Source of the DNA: Alteromonadales bacterium alter-6D02
GTDB lineage: Bacteria; Pseudomonadota; Gammaproteobacteria; Enterobacterales; Psychrobiaceae
Assembly (NCBI GenBank): GCA_002835545.1
Contig: PIZK01000009.1
Coordinates: forward strand, 1-64,000
Reading direction: 5' to 3'
DNA: 64,000 nt
The number at the start of each line of letters is the position of its first letter. The first letter of the stretch is position 1. The notes under the pieces are model-generated. The model made no database searches, was not told the DNA's origin, and worked only from the letters and a program-made list of their open reading frames with translations. Both the position numbers and the translations under genes were made by a program. Positions 35,883 through 44,961 of this stretch are shown here, one piece after another.

Positions 35883-36079
35883 TATTGCTGATCTTTGGTG
35901 TCAACAACTTCGGTGATGACTTTATCCACCAATTTGACTCGACCGCTTTTTACCAACGCTTGGCGAAGCACATACTCTATTTGTGCATTAGCACTTCGTA
36001 ATTCATCGTCAGCCCAGCGTTGCATCGCAGCAAGAATATCTTCGTTGATCCTCAGCGGATATGCTTTACGTTTAGCCAT
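35882..36079 (-). CDS. ribbon-helix-helix (Arc-like) DNA-binding protein
   Basis: A 65-residue protein of the ribbon-helix-helix type: the beta strand KAYPLRINEDI, then helix AAMQRWADDELRSANAQIEYVLRQAL. It has the spacing of Arc/MetJ-like proteins, which dimerise and bind DNA palindromes with the strand. It lies 26 bases after the SPFH gene on the same strand and shares the operon. The palindrome upstream of the SPFH gene is its likely target. No toxin gene is present, so it is not a plain toxin-antitoxin pair. Confidence 0.8.
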   Translation of the reverse strand: MAKRKAYPLRINEDILAAMQRWADDELRSANAQIEYVLRQALVKSGRVKLVDKVITEVVDTKDQQ

Positions 36080-36105
36080 TATTGCCTTCTTAGTCTATCA
36101 TCTGC

Positions 36106-36975
36106 TTAATTATACAGTGATCCAGTATTTACAACAGGTTGTGTATTCTTATCTGAACATAATACGACTAATAGGTTACTGACCATGGCGGCTTTACGTT
36201 CTTCATCTAGCTCAACTAACTCTTTTTCACTTAAGCGATTTAGGGCTAGTTCAACCATGCCAACAGCGCCTTCTACAATACGTTCTCGTGCGGAAATTAT
36301 TGCAGCTGCTTGCTGTCTTTGTAACATTGCACTCGCAATTTCAGGTGCATATGCTAAGTGGCTGATACGCGCTTCTATCACGTTAACACCGGCTTTTTCT
36401 AAGCGAGATTGAACTTCTCGTTGAAGTGCGTCCGCAACAACATTTGCGTGAGAGCGTAAAGAAATCTGATCATCGCCATCGTGTTGATCATAAGGGTAAC
36501 TGGTGGCTAAGTTACGAAGAGCTGCTTCAGATTGGATGCTAACGAAGCTTTCATAATCATCGACTTCAAACAATGCTTCTGCACTATCAACCACTTCCCA
36601 AACGACTACCGATGCGATTTCAATTGGGTTACCTAAGTGATCATTCACTTTTAACTTATCACTTTCAAAGTTACGTACTCGAAGCGAAATTTTGCTCTTA
36701 ATGTATAACGGGTTAGACCAACGCAAACCCGTTGTTTTATCTGTACCGCTATATTTACCAAACAATGTTTGAATACGTGCTTGTTTTGGCTGCACCATAT
36801 AAAAACCGACACCAATAAAGATGCTAATTGGGATTAGTGCGATAGCAAATAATTTACTATCGCCATCAACGTTAATCATTATTGCTAAAAAGCTAATGAG
36901 ATTAAGCAGTAGTAAAGCCACAATTGGGTAACCACTAATGCTCCAGCCTTTCTTTTCTGTTGTGTGTGTTGTCAT
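36106..36975 (-). CDS. SPFH (band 7) domain membrane protein
   Basis: A 289-residue protein with two N-terminal membrane helices (about 15-33 and 43-62) and an SPFH/band-7 domain at about 70-240 ([22 protein letters not shown]... [25 protein letters not shown]... [35 protein letters not shown]). SPFH proteins form large membrane rings or scaffolds, often with proteases. Unlike HflK/HflC or QmcA operons there is no NfeD or HflC partner, only a ribbon-helix-helix gene. ATG at 36975; the role is unknown. Confidence 0.87.
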   Translation of the reverse strand: MTTHTTEKKGWSISGYPIVALLLLNLISFLAIMINVDGDSKLFAIALIPISIFIGVGFYMVQPKQARIQTLFGKYSGTDKTTGLRWSNPLYIKSKISLRVRNFESDKLKVNDHLGNPIEIASVVVWEVVDSAEALFEVDDYESFVSIQSEAALRNLATSYPYDQHDGDDQISLRSHANVVADALQREVQSRLEKAGVNVIEARISHLAYAPEIASAMLQRQQAAAIISARERIVEGAVGMVELALNRLSEKELVELDEERKAAMVSNLLVVLCSDKNTQPVVNTGSLYN

Positions 36976-36997
36976 AGAAACCTCATTGAGTTATTTA

Positions 36998-37030
36998 CAT
37001 AAAGTGATATCAAAGTGATATCACTTTATG
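36998..37030. promoter_or_regulatory. palindromic operator upstream of the SPFH gene
   Basis: A 14-base inverted repeat (CATAAAGTGATATC and GATATCACTTTATG) is separated by 5 bases, which themselves repeat AAAGT. It lies 22-55 bases upstream of the SPFH start codon, within its promoter. Probably the binding site of the ribbon-helix-helix protein; inferred from symmetry and place. Confidence 0.65.
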
Positions 37031-37194
37031 TGTGCAATGAACTTTTTGCAAGTTTTATTCAACTTATTTTGCATTAAAGAAAAATGGCCTTTAGGAAATA
37101 TTGTCTAGTTAAAGATAATAAGGTGGGTAGAGTTAGCCCGGCGATGAGCTAGTTAAAACTGGGAATAATTATCTAAGCTGATAGGGTAGAGCAA

Positions 37195-38412
37195 TTAAGT
37201 TGCTAAAGACCATTGGCGATGCCAAGGCAGCACTTCTTTTGCTAGCATTGGTCTAGCTATAAAGTAGCCTTGACCATAATCACAACCAATTTCAGAAGCA
37301 AGTTGTAGTGCGCTGGAAGTTTCTAACCCCTCAGCAATTGTTCGTATTTTTAATTTTTCTGCCATCGATAGGCTAGTATTGAGTAACGATAATTGGCCAA
37401 CTTGATCTTTATTATCAATAAAGCAACTTTTATCTAGCTTCAAGTAAGATAATGGTAATTTTTGCAGTCTATCAATGGTTGCGTGTAGCTCGCCAAAATC
37501 ATCAAGGGCGATTTCAACGCCCCTAATGCTTAGGCGGTTAAGGTTCATTAGCTCTTGAGTTTGATCATCTGCTAACACGGTTTCGGTAACTTCTAAACAC
37601 AACATATTAGCAGGCATATCATATTGTTCGATTAAATTGAGAATGAGGTCGGCAAACTCAGGCTGATCCAGTAGATTAGGTGATATATTCACAGCTAGCT
37701 TAATGTCTAGGCCGTACTGATGCCATTTTTTCCAATCAGAGAGAGACTTTTTTAATACACACATCGTGATATGTGAGATTAGTTCACTCTCTTCCGCAAG
37801 ACCGATAAAGCGATCGGGCGAGATAATCCCAAGACTTGGGTGATTTAATCGGCACAGCGCTTCAAGGCCAATAAAAGTTTTTGAGGAAAGCTCAACTTGT
37901 GGTTGATAAAAAACTTCGATGTCATCATTTTTAAGTGCCCTAACAATTTCATAAGTTTTAAGACTTGAACCGGCAGGACGTTTTTTCCGTGATTGACCAA
38001 TTTTCTTTATTATCTTTTTAAAGTCAGTCTCATGCATCGGCTTAACTAGTGTGCCAATATGATTAAGGTTGTATTTTTTAGTTAGAGCTTCTACTGACGA
38101 AATAATACGAGTAGAAATACCACTCATAATAACGATATAGCCGTTGTAGTTTAATTGGCTAATTTTTTCCAACAGCTGGATACCGTCAGTATTTGGCATA
38201 TTGAGATCGAGAAAGATTAGATTGATTTGTTTAGTTTGACGTAGAATGTGCAGCGCTTCAGACGCACAGCTAGCTTCTTGTGTTTGAGAAATACCGTAGA
38301 CTTCTTCGAGTACGGTGGATACGTATTTTAAGATCGCGTGACTATCATCTACGATTAATACATTTATCCAACTGACATCCTGTTTTGTCATTAGATCTTC
38401 CGTGGCCATCAA
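37195..38412 (-). CDS. response regulator with EAL (c-di-GMP phosphodiesterase) domain
   Basis: A 405-residue protein. Residues about 15-135 are a receiver domain (NVLIVDDSHAILKYV; phospho-Asp in LIFLDLNMPNTDG; Lys in TLVKPMHE). Residues about 155-400 are an EAL domain with the signature LEALCRL near 192, NISPNLL, the catalytic DDFG, LKLDKSC and AEGLET. All metal-binding acids are present, so c-di-GMP hydrolysis is likely and phosphorylation would control it. This layout is like RocR/VieA. No sensor kinase lies beside it. ATG at 38412 or a slightly later start. Confidence 0.92.
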   Translation of the reverse strand: MMATEDLMTKQDVSWINVLIVDDSHAILKYVSTVLEEVYGISQTQEASCASEALHILRQTKQINLIFLDLNMPNTDGIQLLEKISQLNYNGYIVIMSGISTRIISSVEALTKKYNLNHIGTLVKPMHETDFKKIIKKIGQSRKKRPAGSSLKTYEIVRALKNDDIEVFYQPQVELSSKTFIGLEALCRLNHPSLGIISPDRFIGLAEESELISHITMCVLKKSLSDWKKWHQYGLDIKLAVNISPNLLDQPEFADLILNLIEQYDMPANMLCLEVTETVLADDQTQELMNLNRLSIRGVEIALDDFGELHATIDRLQKLPLSYLKLDKSCFIDNKDQVGQLSLLNTSLSMAEKLKIRTIAEGLETSSALQLASEIGCDYGQGYFIARPMLAKEVLPWHRQWSLAT

Positions 38413-38526
38413 TATATTTAATGTTGAGAGTAAGTAATGTATTAAGTGTAGTCTATAAAAAATATTGTTTAGTTTGTTATTCCATATTCTTTTTGTTTTA
38501 CATCAAGGTTTACTTGGGAAGGGAAA

Positions 38527-38560
38527 CGGTAGCTAAGCCCTGATTTAGCCCTAGCTACCG
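38527..38560 (-). terminator. intrinsic terminator downstream of mmsA
   Basis: CGGTAGCTA and TAGCTACCG form a perfect 9-bp stem 7 bases past the mmsA stop, followed on the minus strand by TTTCCC. A moderate terminator. Confidence 0.6.
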
Positions 38561-38567
38561 CCTAAAG

Positions 38568-40067
38568 TTATTTCATTGTGATGGTCGTATTGACCTCGCC
38601 AGCCACTTCATCTGGAGCAAACCAACGGCTCGATACCGTTTTAGTTTGAGTCCAGAATGCGATGGCTTGTTTACCGTTTGGACCTAAATCACCAAGCTTA
38701 GAGCCGCGTGAGCCAGTGAAACTAAAGTAAGCAACAGGTACAGGAATTGGAATATTAATACCTAATTGGCCTGCATCGGCTTCATTTTGAAAGCGCTGTG
38801 CGTAAAAACCTGAGTTGGTAAAAATTGATGCACCGTTACCATTTGGATTGTTATTAATAATTTCAACAGCTTGCTCGAAAGTATCTGCTTCTAAGATTAA
38901 TAAAGCTGGACCAAAGATTTCCTGGCGATAAATATCCATGTCAGTGGTTACACCACTAAACATGGTTGGACCAACAAAGTTGCCTTGCTCATAACCGTCA
39001 ACCACGCATTCTCGGCCATCAACCATTAAATTGGCCCCTTGCTTAACACCAGAGTCGATTAATTTTATAATTCGAGCTTTAGCCGCAGGAGTAATGACCG
39101 GGCCAAGGTCTGCACTTCGGTCAGTACCTGGTCCTACTTTCATTTCATGACTACGTGCTGCAATTTCATCAAGCCATTGTCTAGTCTTACCGACTAAAAT
39201 AACTACGGAGTTGGCCATGCATCGTTGACCGGCCGCACCGTAGGCAGCACCAAGAATGTTATTGATAGCCTGCTCTTTGTCACAATCTGGCATGACGATA
39301 CAGTGATTCTTTGCACCCATCATACATTGCGCTCGCTTATTGTGCTCACTGGCACGTTGATAAACTTGTGTCCCTACATGGGTTGAACCGATGAAAGAAA
39401 CCGCTTTAATTAAAGGGTGTTCACATAAACGATTGGCGACATCTGGACCACCATGAACAACATTAAGTACTCCCGGGGGTACACCTGCTTCAAGAGCGAG
39501 TTCTGCAAGAAATAGTGAAGAGGTAGGATCTTGCTCTGATGGTTTTAAGACAAAGGTATTGCCTGTTGCGAGCGCCAGTGGAAACATAAAACATGGTAGC
39601 ATCACCGGGAAGTTGAATGCGGTGATCCCTGCGCCGACACCGAGTGGCTTTTGCAGTGTATAAACATCAACATTACCTGCGACGTTATTTGCCATTTCGC
39701 CAAGTTGTAATGAGGTGATAGAGCAAGCATGCTCAACAACTTCTAGACCACGACCTACTTCACCTTCAGCGTCTGGTAACGTTTTACCATGCTCTAGAGT
39801 GATTAGTTCAGCAAGTGTTGCGGTATTTTCACGAATTAAGTGCTGTAGTTTTAGCATAATGCGCATACGCTGGCCCAAAGGAACTTTTTTCCATGTCTGA
39901 AAAGCTTGATGTGCATTCTCAATCGCATGGTCGACTTCATCGAGCGTTGCCATAGGGACTTGTGCAACAACTTCTTGTGTTGCTGGGTTTAATACATCAA
40001 TCCAGTTTGAGCTGGTTGATTCCACTTTCTCACCATTGATAATCATTGGAACGCGGCGAATGGTCAT
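38568..40067 (-). CDS. mmsA: CoA-acylating methylmalonate-semialdehyde dehydrogenase
   Basis: A 499-residue aldehyde dehydrogenase that oxidises methylmalonate semialdehyde to propionyl-CoA in valine, thymine and inositol breakdown. The start (IRRVPMIINGEKVESTSSNWIDVLNPATQEVVAQVPMA) is typical of MmsA. The catalytic Cys is in GAAGQRCMANS near 284, and the NAD-binding signature is VSFIGSTHVG. The CoA-dependent class lacks the catalytic Glu of hydrolytic ALDHs, and the usual ELGG motif is replaced here by MGAKNH, which fits. It is divergent from a LysR regulator. Other mms genes are not in the window. Confidence 0.94.
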   Translation of the reverse strand: MTIRRVPMIINGEKVESTSSNWIDVLNPATQEVVAQVPMATLDEVDHAIENAHQAFQTWKKVPLGQRMRIMLKLQHLIRENTATLAELITLEHGKTLPDAEGEVGRGLEVVEHACSITSLQLGEMANNVAGNVDVYTLQKPLGVGAGITAFNFPVMLPCFMFPLALATGNTFVLKPSEQDPTSSLFLAELALEAGVPPGVLNVVHGGPDVANRLCEHPLIKAVSFIGSTHVGTQVYQRASEHNKRAQCMMGAKNHCIVMPDCDKEQAINNILGAAYGAAGQRCMANSVVILVGKTRQWLDEIAARSHEMKVGPGTDRSADLGPVITPAAKARIIKLIDSGVKQGANLMVDGRECVVDGYEQGNFVGPTMFSGVTTDMDIYRQEIFGPALLILEADTFEQAVEIINNNPNGNGASIFTNSGFYAQRFQNEADAGQLGINIPIPVPVAYFSFTGSRGSKLGDLGPNGKQAIAFWTQTKTVSSRWFAPDEVAGEVNTTITMK

Positions 40068-40151
40068 AAAGAATCCTTTGCATGTTTATTGAGTGTTACT
40101 TGAGAATAATAGGAAGTGAATTTATTGACAAGCGACCTATATGCAAGCCAT

Positions 40152-40169
40152 CCTTGCAAATATGCAAGG
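40152..40169. promoter_or_regulatory. palindrome between mmsA and the LysR gene
   Basis: CCTTGCA and TGCAAGG flank a 4-base centre, giving an 18-base palindrome, and a further half site (ATGCAAG) lies at 40141-40147. It is 22 bases before the LysR start codon in the divergent promoter region, the usual place for a LysR recognition site. The TTGCA-N4-TGCAA core fits the LysR-type T-N11-A pattern only loosely. Confidence 0.6.
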
Positions 40170-40190
40170 TTAATGTCAAGTTGAGATAAA

Positions 40191-41099
40191 ATGAATTGGG
40201 ATGACTTAAAAATTTTTTTAGAGGTGGCACGTACAGAAACGCTACAGAGTGCCTCTGGACGTCTTAAAATAGACTCTTCAACAGTTTCTAGGCGTATACA
40301 TAAACTAGAGAAAGACTTAAAGACACAGCTATTCTCACGCGGAGCCGCGGGGCATAGTTTAACACCTCACGGTGAGAAATTATTTAACGCAGCCCTTGAA
40401 ATAGAGCAAAAGACCGAGAGTGCCATGGAAATTTTGCAAGGGAAGAACCTGCAGCAAACTGGCGATGTTCGAGTCGGAACAACAGACGCTTTCGGCAATT
40501 TCTTTATTGCGGGTCAGCTAGCGAGTTTTTTTAAACAGTATCCCAATATTAACGTCGATTTATTACCTTTGCAGCGCTTTGTGAAGTTAACGCAGCATGA
40601 AGCTGATATTGCGATAACTATTGAAAAGCCAACGAACCCAGCATTAGTTGTTTCTAAACTGTGTGATTACCGGCTAAAGATGTATGCAAGTCGCGAATAT
40701 TTAATCAAGCACCCTGCGATTAAGACGTTAGATGATTTAGATAATCACCCTCTCATTGGGTATGTCGATGATTTAATATTCAGTGATCAACTTTGTTATT
40801 TAGACCGCTTTTTAGCACATAAAAAACAGGGGCACAGACGGGCAACATTACGAAGTACCAGTGTTATTGCTCAAGCTAGTGCAGTGAAAAGTGGTGCAGG
40901 CTTGGCTATTTTGCCATGCTTTTTGGCTGATAGTTATGATAACTTAATTCCGATTTTAAATGATGAAATTGATATTGTTAGGCACTTTTGGATTGCGGCT
41001 TCCTCAGAACGGATGGCTCTATTAAGAGTTCAAACATTATGGCGTCATTTACAAGACATTACTGATGCCGCTCAGGCGCAATTATTGGGCAAGTCTTAA
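40191..41099 (+). CDS. LysR-family transcriptional regulator
   Basis: A 302-residue LysR regulator. The N-terminal winged helix (MNWDDLKIFLEVARTETLQSASGRLKIDSSTVSRRIHKLEKDL) is followed by a dimerisation helix and an effector-binding domain (VRVGTTDAFGNFFIAGQLASFFKQYPNINVDLLP). It is divergent from mmsA, so it probably senses an intermediate of valine or thymine breakdown and controls mmsA. The ATG at 40191 has no clear ribosome site. The product is about the usual length (300). Confidence 0.92.
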   Translation: MNWDDLKIFLEVARTETLQSASGRLKIDSSTVSRRIHKLEKDLKTQLFSRGAAGHSLTPHGEKLFNAALEIEQKTESAMEILQGKNLQQTGDVRVGTTDAFGNFFIAGQLASFFKQYPNINVDLLPLQRFVKLTQHEADIAITIEKPTNPALVVSKLCDYRLKMYASREYLIKHPAIKTLDDLDNHPLIGYVDDLIFSDQLCYLDRFLAHKKQGHRRATLRSTSVIAQASAVKSGAGLAILPCFLADSYDNLIPILNDEIDIVRHFWIAASSERMALLRVQTLWRHLQDITDAAQAQLLGKS

Positions 41100-41177
41100 T
41101 ATTTACGGCATAATGAATATAGCGAGATAAATTAATGACGTTAATATTTTCTTTGGGTGTTAACGATAGGATTCCTC

Positions 41178-42197
41178 ATGGATAAAGAACTCTTCGTAAA
41201 GTCAGCGGCGAATTTAAAAAAGGCCGTTCCGTTAATGCTTAAATATCAAGTGCCCACAACGCCGACTAATTATGCTTTGTGGTATACCTATGTTTCAAAT
41301 GAGATCCCGGAACTTAATAGTGAACTTGACTTGATCATTGAAGGTCACAGCGTATGTCCACCCATTCAAGCTGAAACACTTTATCGTACATTTGTGGCTG
41401 ATAAAGTAGAGTCTTCAACGTGGCAAATGCGTGAAAACATTGAAAAGATGATGTTGGCACTTAATCAATCTGTCAAAGATACTCATAAAGACACCGATAA
41501 GTTTCAAGACTCATTAGACAAAACTTTTTCTAACTTACATCGAGTCGAAGATGAGGGATGGTCAATCGAAGAAGTGATGGTCTTGATTCGTGAGTTAGAG
41601 GGAGACTCAAAAGCTATACGCCAGGCTACACAATTTTTTAGTGCAAGCTTGACGAAAGCTAACCAAGAAATTGATAAACTTAAACAAGAGTTGGAACAGA
41701 GTCAGAAACAAGCGCTCTATGATTCACTAACAGGTTTATTAAATCGTTTTTCGTTTGATACTGAATTGAGTTATTTATTAAATAAAAACAATGAAGGTTT
41801 GTGTTTGATCCTTGCTGATATTGATCATTTCAAGAAGTTTAATGATGATTATGGCCACCTACTGGGCGATCAAGTCTTAAAATCAGTTGGTCGACGTCTC
41901 TTAGATGCACAACGTGATGGTGCGTTAGCTTACCGCTTTGGTGGAGAAGAGTTTGCGATTTTAATCCCGAAATCAAGTTTACGAAAAGCACGGCAATATG
42001 CGGAAACATTACGTAAGTTGGTCGATAAATTGTCATTGCGTGATAAACGCAGCAATAAGCAAATCGATCATATTAATGCGTCTTTTGGTGTTGCTGAGTT
42101 CCAAAAGGGCGACACGTTGACAAGCTTTATTGCTAGAGCAGATGAGCACCTATACAAAGCTAAAGAGCTTGGGCGCAATCGAGTGATGCCAATGTAA
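41178..42197 (+). CDS. diguanylate cyclase (GGDEF)
   Basis: A 339-residue soluble protein. The N-terminal half (about 1-170) is helical and ends in a coiled coil (about 150-180). A GGDEF domain follows, with DSLTGLLNRFSFD, ADIDHFKKFNDDYGHLLGDQVL and the active site RFGGEEFAILIP near 252-262, so it should make c-di-GMP. The I-site RxxD has Ala in the last position (RDGA), so product inhibition is probably lost. ATG at 41178 is chosen for its AGGA; a GTG at 41157 is poor. The N-terminal region is of the type seen in Alteromonadales cyclases. Confidence 0.92.
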   Translation: MDKELFVKSAANLKKAVPLMLKYQVPTTPTNYALWYTYVSNEIPELNSELDLIIEGHSVCPPIQAETLYRTFVADKVESSTWQMRENIEKMMLALNQSVKDTHKDTDKFQDSLDKTFSNLHRVEDEGWSIEEVMVLIRELEGDSKAIRQATQFFSASLTKANQEIDKLKQELEQSQKQALYDSLTGLLNRFSFDTELSYLLNKNNEGLCLILADIDHFKKFNDDYGHLLGDQVLKSVGRRLLDAQRDGALAYRFGGEEFAILIPKSSLRKARQYAETLRKLVDKLSLRDKRSNKQIDHINASFGVAEFQKGDTLTSFIARADEHLYKAKELGRNRVMPM

Positions 42198-42221
42198 AAG
42201 GCTGAGAAAACACAGCCTTTT
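42196..42221 (+). terminator. intrinsic terminator after the diguanylate cyclase gene
   Basis: AAAAGGCTG and CAGCCTTTT form a 9-bp stem with an 8-base loop, followed by ATTCAG, so the T run lies within the stem end. Convergent with the next gene. Confidence 0.65.
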
Positions 42222-42241
42222 ATTCAGTTCAATCTCACGTG

Positions 42242-42436
42242 CTACGCTTTGATATTGATATTATTACCTAGGTTGGCGGTTGGTGCTGGCAAGTTACTAG
42301 CTGCGGGGCTTGCGGCAACGGCTGCATCGATTAACGCCAGCGCCATCTTACCTTCTTGTTCTTGATTGCCTTTCGCTAGCGCTGCTGTCAGTAGTTGTTC
42401 ACCGCTGTTATTGTGTGCTGCTGTTACACTAGACAT
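42242..42436 (-). CDS. small protein, possible YjfB-type motility protein
   Basis: A 64-residue protein, low-complexity and Ala/Asn-rich, ending NLPAPTANLGNNINIKA. The final GxNxN-like tail is similar to that of short putative motility proteins (YjfB family), but the match is from memory and weak. ATG 42436 is chosen because GGAG lies 6 bases upstream; a TTG at 42448 adds four residues. It stands alone. The function is unknown. Confidence 0.45.
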   Translation of the reverse strand: MSSVTAAHNNSGEQLLTAALAKGNQEQEGKMALALIDAAVAASPAASNLPAPTANLGNNINIKA

Positions 42437-42499
42437 ATCATTCTCCAAATTTCTTTCTATTATTGGTTAGCGGCCGTCTTTGATAAACCTTTAACCATT

Positions 42500-42630
42500 T
42501 TTATTAAATTGATACCAATTCCACTAATTACCTGATCATTTTTAGGGGGCTAAAAGAGTAATCGCTGCGTTATTTATTGCCGACATGGATGTCGGTACTT
42601 AGGTTCTGCTTGGAACGTAGAACCTGTGCT
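42500..42630. repeat. dispersed-repeat-like region with two hairpins
   Basis: The gap 42437-42680 contains GATACCAATTCCACTAATTACCTGATCA, then two stem-loops: CCGACATGGATGTCGG (about 42581-42596) and AGGTTCTGC...GTAGAACCT (about 42600-42626). The opening piece and the hairpins look like dispersed elements I recall from Alteromonadales genomes. A single copy here cannot prove it. Confidence 0.4.
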
Positions 42631-42680
42631 CTAATTCGTTTATCTTCGTTGCAAAGTTGTTCACTTAATTATCCCAGCTG

Positions 42681-44828
42681 TTATGATTTTTTATCTTTGC
42701 GTTGCCAGCGGTGAAACTTTTCGAGCCAAGGGTATAACTTGACTGGGCTGTTATTCTTTTTCCAATTTCCCGCAACATATTTATTAGCTTCGCTCATGGT
42801 GGGGTAAATATGGATAGTGCCTAACAGCTTGTTTAAGCCAATATTGTGCTTCATTGCACTGACATACTCAGCAATTATTTCACCTGCGTGTGTTGCAACT
42901 ATCGTTACCCCTAAAATTTTATCGCTTTTAGGTGGAGTGAGTACTTCAATCCACCCTTTGGCGTTGTTATCGGTGATTGCCCGGTCGAGTTCACTAATCT
43001 CATAACGTGTTGCTTCAATAGCAATCCCTTGAGCATTCGCTTCTAGCTTATTGATGCCGACACGCGCGATTTCGGGATCGGTAAAGGTCGCCCATGGGAT
43101 CACACGGTAATCCACTTTAAACGACTTAATGCTGCCAAATAAGGAATTAACAGCGCTATACCACGCCTGATGAGCTGCAACATGCGTGAACTGATATGGC
43201 CCAGTCACATCACCAACAGCGTATATATTGGGATAATTTGTTTGCAGATAATCATTAACGGCAATGGTTCTATTAGAACGTAACTCAACTCCTAATTGTT
43301 CTAAACCAAAACCAGTTGTGTTTGCGCTGCGCCCTAAAGCGATAAGTAACGAGTCGAAAGGTACAGTGACGTCTCCTGTTGGCGTCGTACAGTGCATTAG
43401 GTAACCCTGAGCTGTTTTAGTTATTTTATAACTTTGGTGCTCATTTAATACTGTAATTCCTTCATTGATAAATTGTTGCTTGATATATTCACTGACTTCT
43501 TTATCTTCTTTTGGCATTAAAAACAGGTTGCGCTGGATTAATGTTACTTGGCTTCCTAATCGAGCAAAGGCCTGACTTAGTTCACAGCCAATTGGCCCAC
43601 CCCCTAAGACTAATAAACGCTTCGGACATTGTGTTAATTGCCATAAATTCTCTGAAGTCAGGTAGTTGACAAGGTCGAGCCCTTCAATCGAAGGAATAGC
43701 TGGTCGAGCGCCTGTCGCGATAATTACATTGTTGGCCGTTAAACGTTGGTTGTTAATTTCAACGGTCCACGGGTCGATGAGCTTTGCTTCTCCTTGAAGA
43801 ACTTCAACACCGAGTTTAGTGTAGCGATCCACTGAATCATGAGGCTCGATAGCTTTAATTGCTTGATGGACCTTTGTCATTACTTTAGCGAAGTTAACCG
43901 TTGCTACTGAATCTTCAAAGCCTAAATTGCTAGATTCTTTTACGTCATGGGCAAATTTTGCTGCGCGAATAAGCGCTTTGGATGGCACACAACCAGTATT
44001 TAAACAGTCGCCACCCATGGCATGTTTTTCAATTAAGGTCACTTTTGCTTTAACAGCACTCGCTATATAAGCACTCACTAAACCGCCTGCACCTGCACCG
44101 ATAACGATTAAATTACGGTCGAAAGTCTCAGGCTTTTTAAATTGTCGATAGCGTTTACGCTGCTCAACACGATTTAAAATTGATTTAACAATTAATGGAA
44201 AGAGACCTATCAAGGTCAATGTCAATAATATCGATGGTGATATTAGCCCTGATAAGCTTTCAAGTTGCGCTAGTTGGGTTCCTGCAAATACATATAAAAC
44301 GGTCCCAGGTAACATACCTAACTGGCTAATGATAAAGTAACGCTTAATTGATAGCTGAGTTAGCCCCATAGTTAAGTTAACAATAAAAAATGGAAATAAC
44401 GGGATAAGCCGCAGGCTTAATAGGTAATAACTTCCTTGCTTTTTCATGCCTTGGTTAATGACAGCAAGTTGTCGCATAAATTTACGTTCTAGGTAGTCTC
44501 TAAATATAAATCGTGAACCTAAAAAAGCGATTGTTGCACCGATCGTGCTGGCGAATGAGACGAAAAAAACACCCCAATAAATGCCAAATAATGAACCTGC
44601 CAATAATGTAAGCAAAGCGGCGCCGGGAAGGGATAACCCCGTGATGACAATATAGCTGATGAAGAATATCACGCTAAACAATATTGGCTGGTTCTGTAAC
44701 TGTTGACCAAGCCATTGATAGTTTGATTGGACAAAGTTGAGAGAAATATATTGCGGACCATTAAAAGTAAAAAATAGCACCACAAGGAGGCTAAAAGTGG
44801 CAATTAATCCGATTTTCGATTTGTTCAT
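42681..44828 (-). CDS. TVP38/TMEM64 domain fused to FAD-dependent disulfide oxidoreductase
   Basis: A 715-residue two-domain protein. Residues about 1-215 hold six or so helices with a TVP38/DedA-like SNARE-associated core (ILFSVIFFISYIVITGLSLPGAALLTLLAGSLFGIYWG). Residues about 235-700 are a class I pyridine nucleotide-disulfide oxidoreductase: FAD loop IGAGAGGLVSAYIA, redox pair CLNTGCVPSK near 273-282, NAD loop GGGPIGCELSQAFARLG, NIYAVGDVTG, and the C-terminal base in HIYPTMSE. There is no extra Cys pair as in mercuric reductase. Such fusions are known in marine gammaproteobacteria, but their substrate is not. It is divergent from mraZ. Confidence 0.87.
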   Translation of the reverse strand: MNKSKIGLIATFSLLVVLFFTFNGPQYISLNFVQSNYQWLGQQLQNQPILFSVIFFISYIVITGLSLPGAALLTLLAGSLFGIYWGVFFVSFASTIGATIAFLGSRFIFRDYLERKFMRQLAVINQGMKKQGSYYLLSLRLIPLFPFFIVNLTMGLTQLSIKRYFIISQLGMLPGTVLYVFAGTQLAQLESLSGLISPSILLTLTLIGLFPLIVKSILNRVEQRKRYRQFKKPETFDRNLIVIGAGAGGLVSAYIASAVKAKVTLIEKHAMGGDCLNTGCVPSKALIRAAKFAHDVKESSNLGFEDSVATVNFAKVMTKVHQAIKAIEPHDSVDRYTKLGVEVLQGEAKLIDPWTVEINNQRLTANNVIIATGARPAIPSIEGLDLVNYLTSENLWQLTQCPKRLLVLGGGPIGCELSQAFARLGSQVTLIQRNLFLMPKEDKEVSEYIKQQFINEGITVLNEHQSYKITKTAQGYLMHCTTPTGDVTVPFDSLLIALGRSANTTGFGLEQLGVELRSNRTIAVNDYLQTNYPNIYAVGDVTGPYQFTHVAAHQAWYSAVNSLFGSIKSFKVDYRVIPWATFTDPEIARVGINKLEANAQGIAIEATRYEISELDRAITDNNAKGWIEVLTPPKSDKILGVTIVATHAGEIIAEYVSAMKHNIGLNKLLGTIHIYPTMSEANKYVAGNWKKNNSPVKLYPWLEKFHRWQRKDKKS

Positions 44829-44961
44829 ATTTTACTCGGTCTAAGTGTGTTGACTATAAGACAGTGATAATAGGTAATAAATTTCAAAGGATATAATAAC
44901 AAATTGAATTAAAAAGTAATTCTGTTATTTATCTCTCTTCGCTATAAACACGCCATTCATC

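Noticed and set aside
35882-36079. The RHH gene considered as the antitoxin of a toxin-antitoxin pair
   Set aside because: The only gene in the operon is an SPFH membrane protein, and no small toxin-like gene lies next to it.
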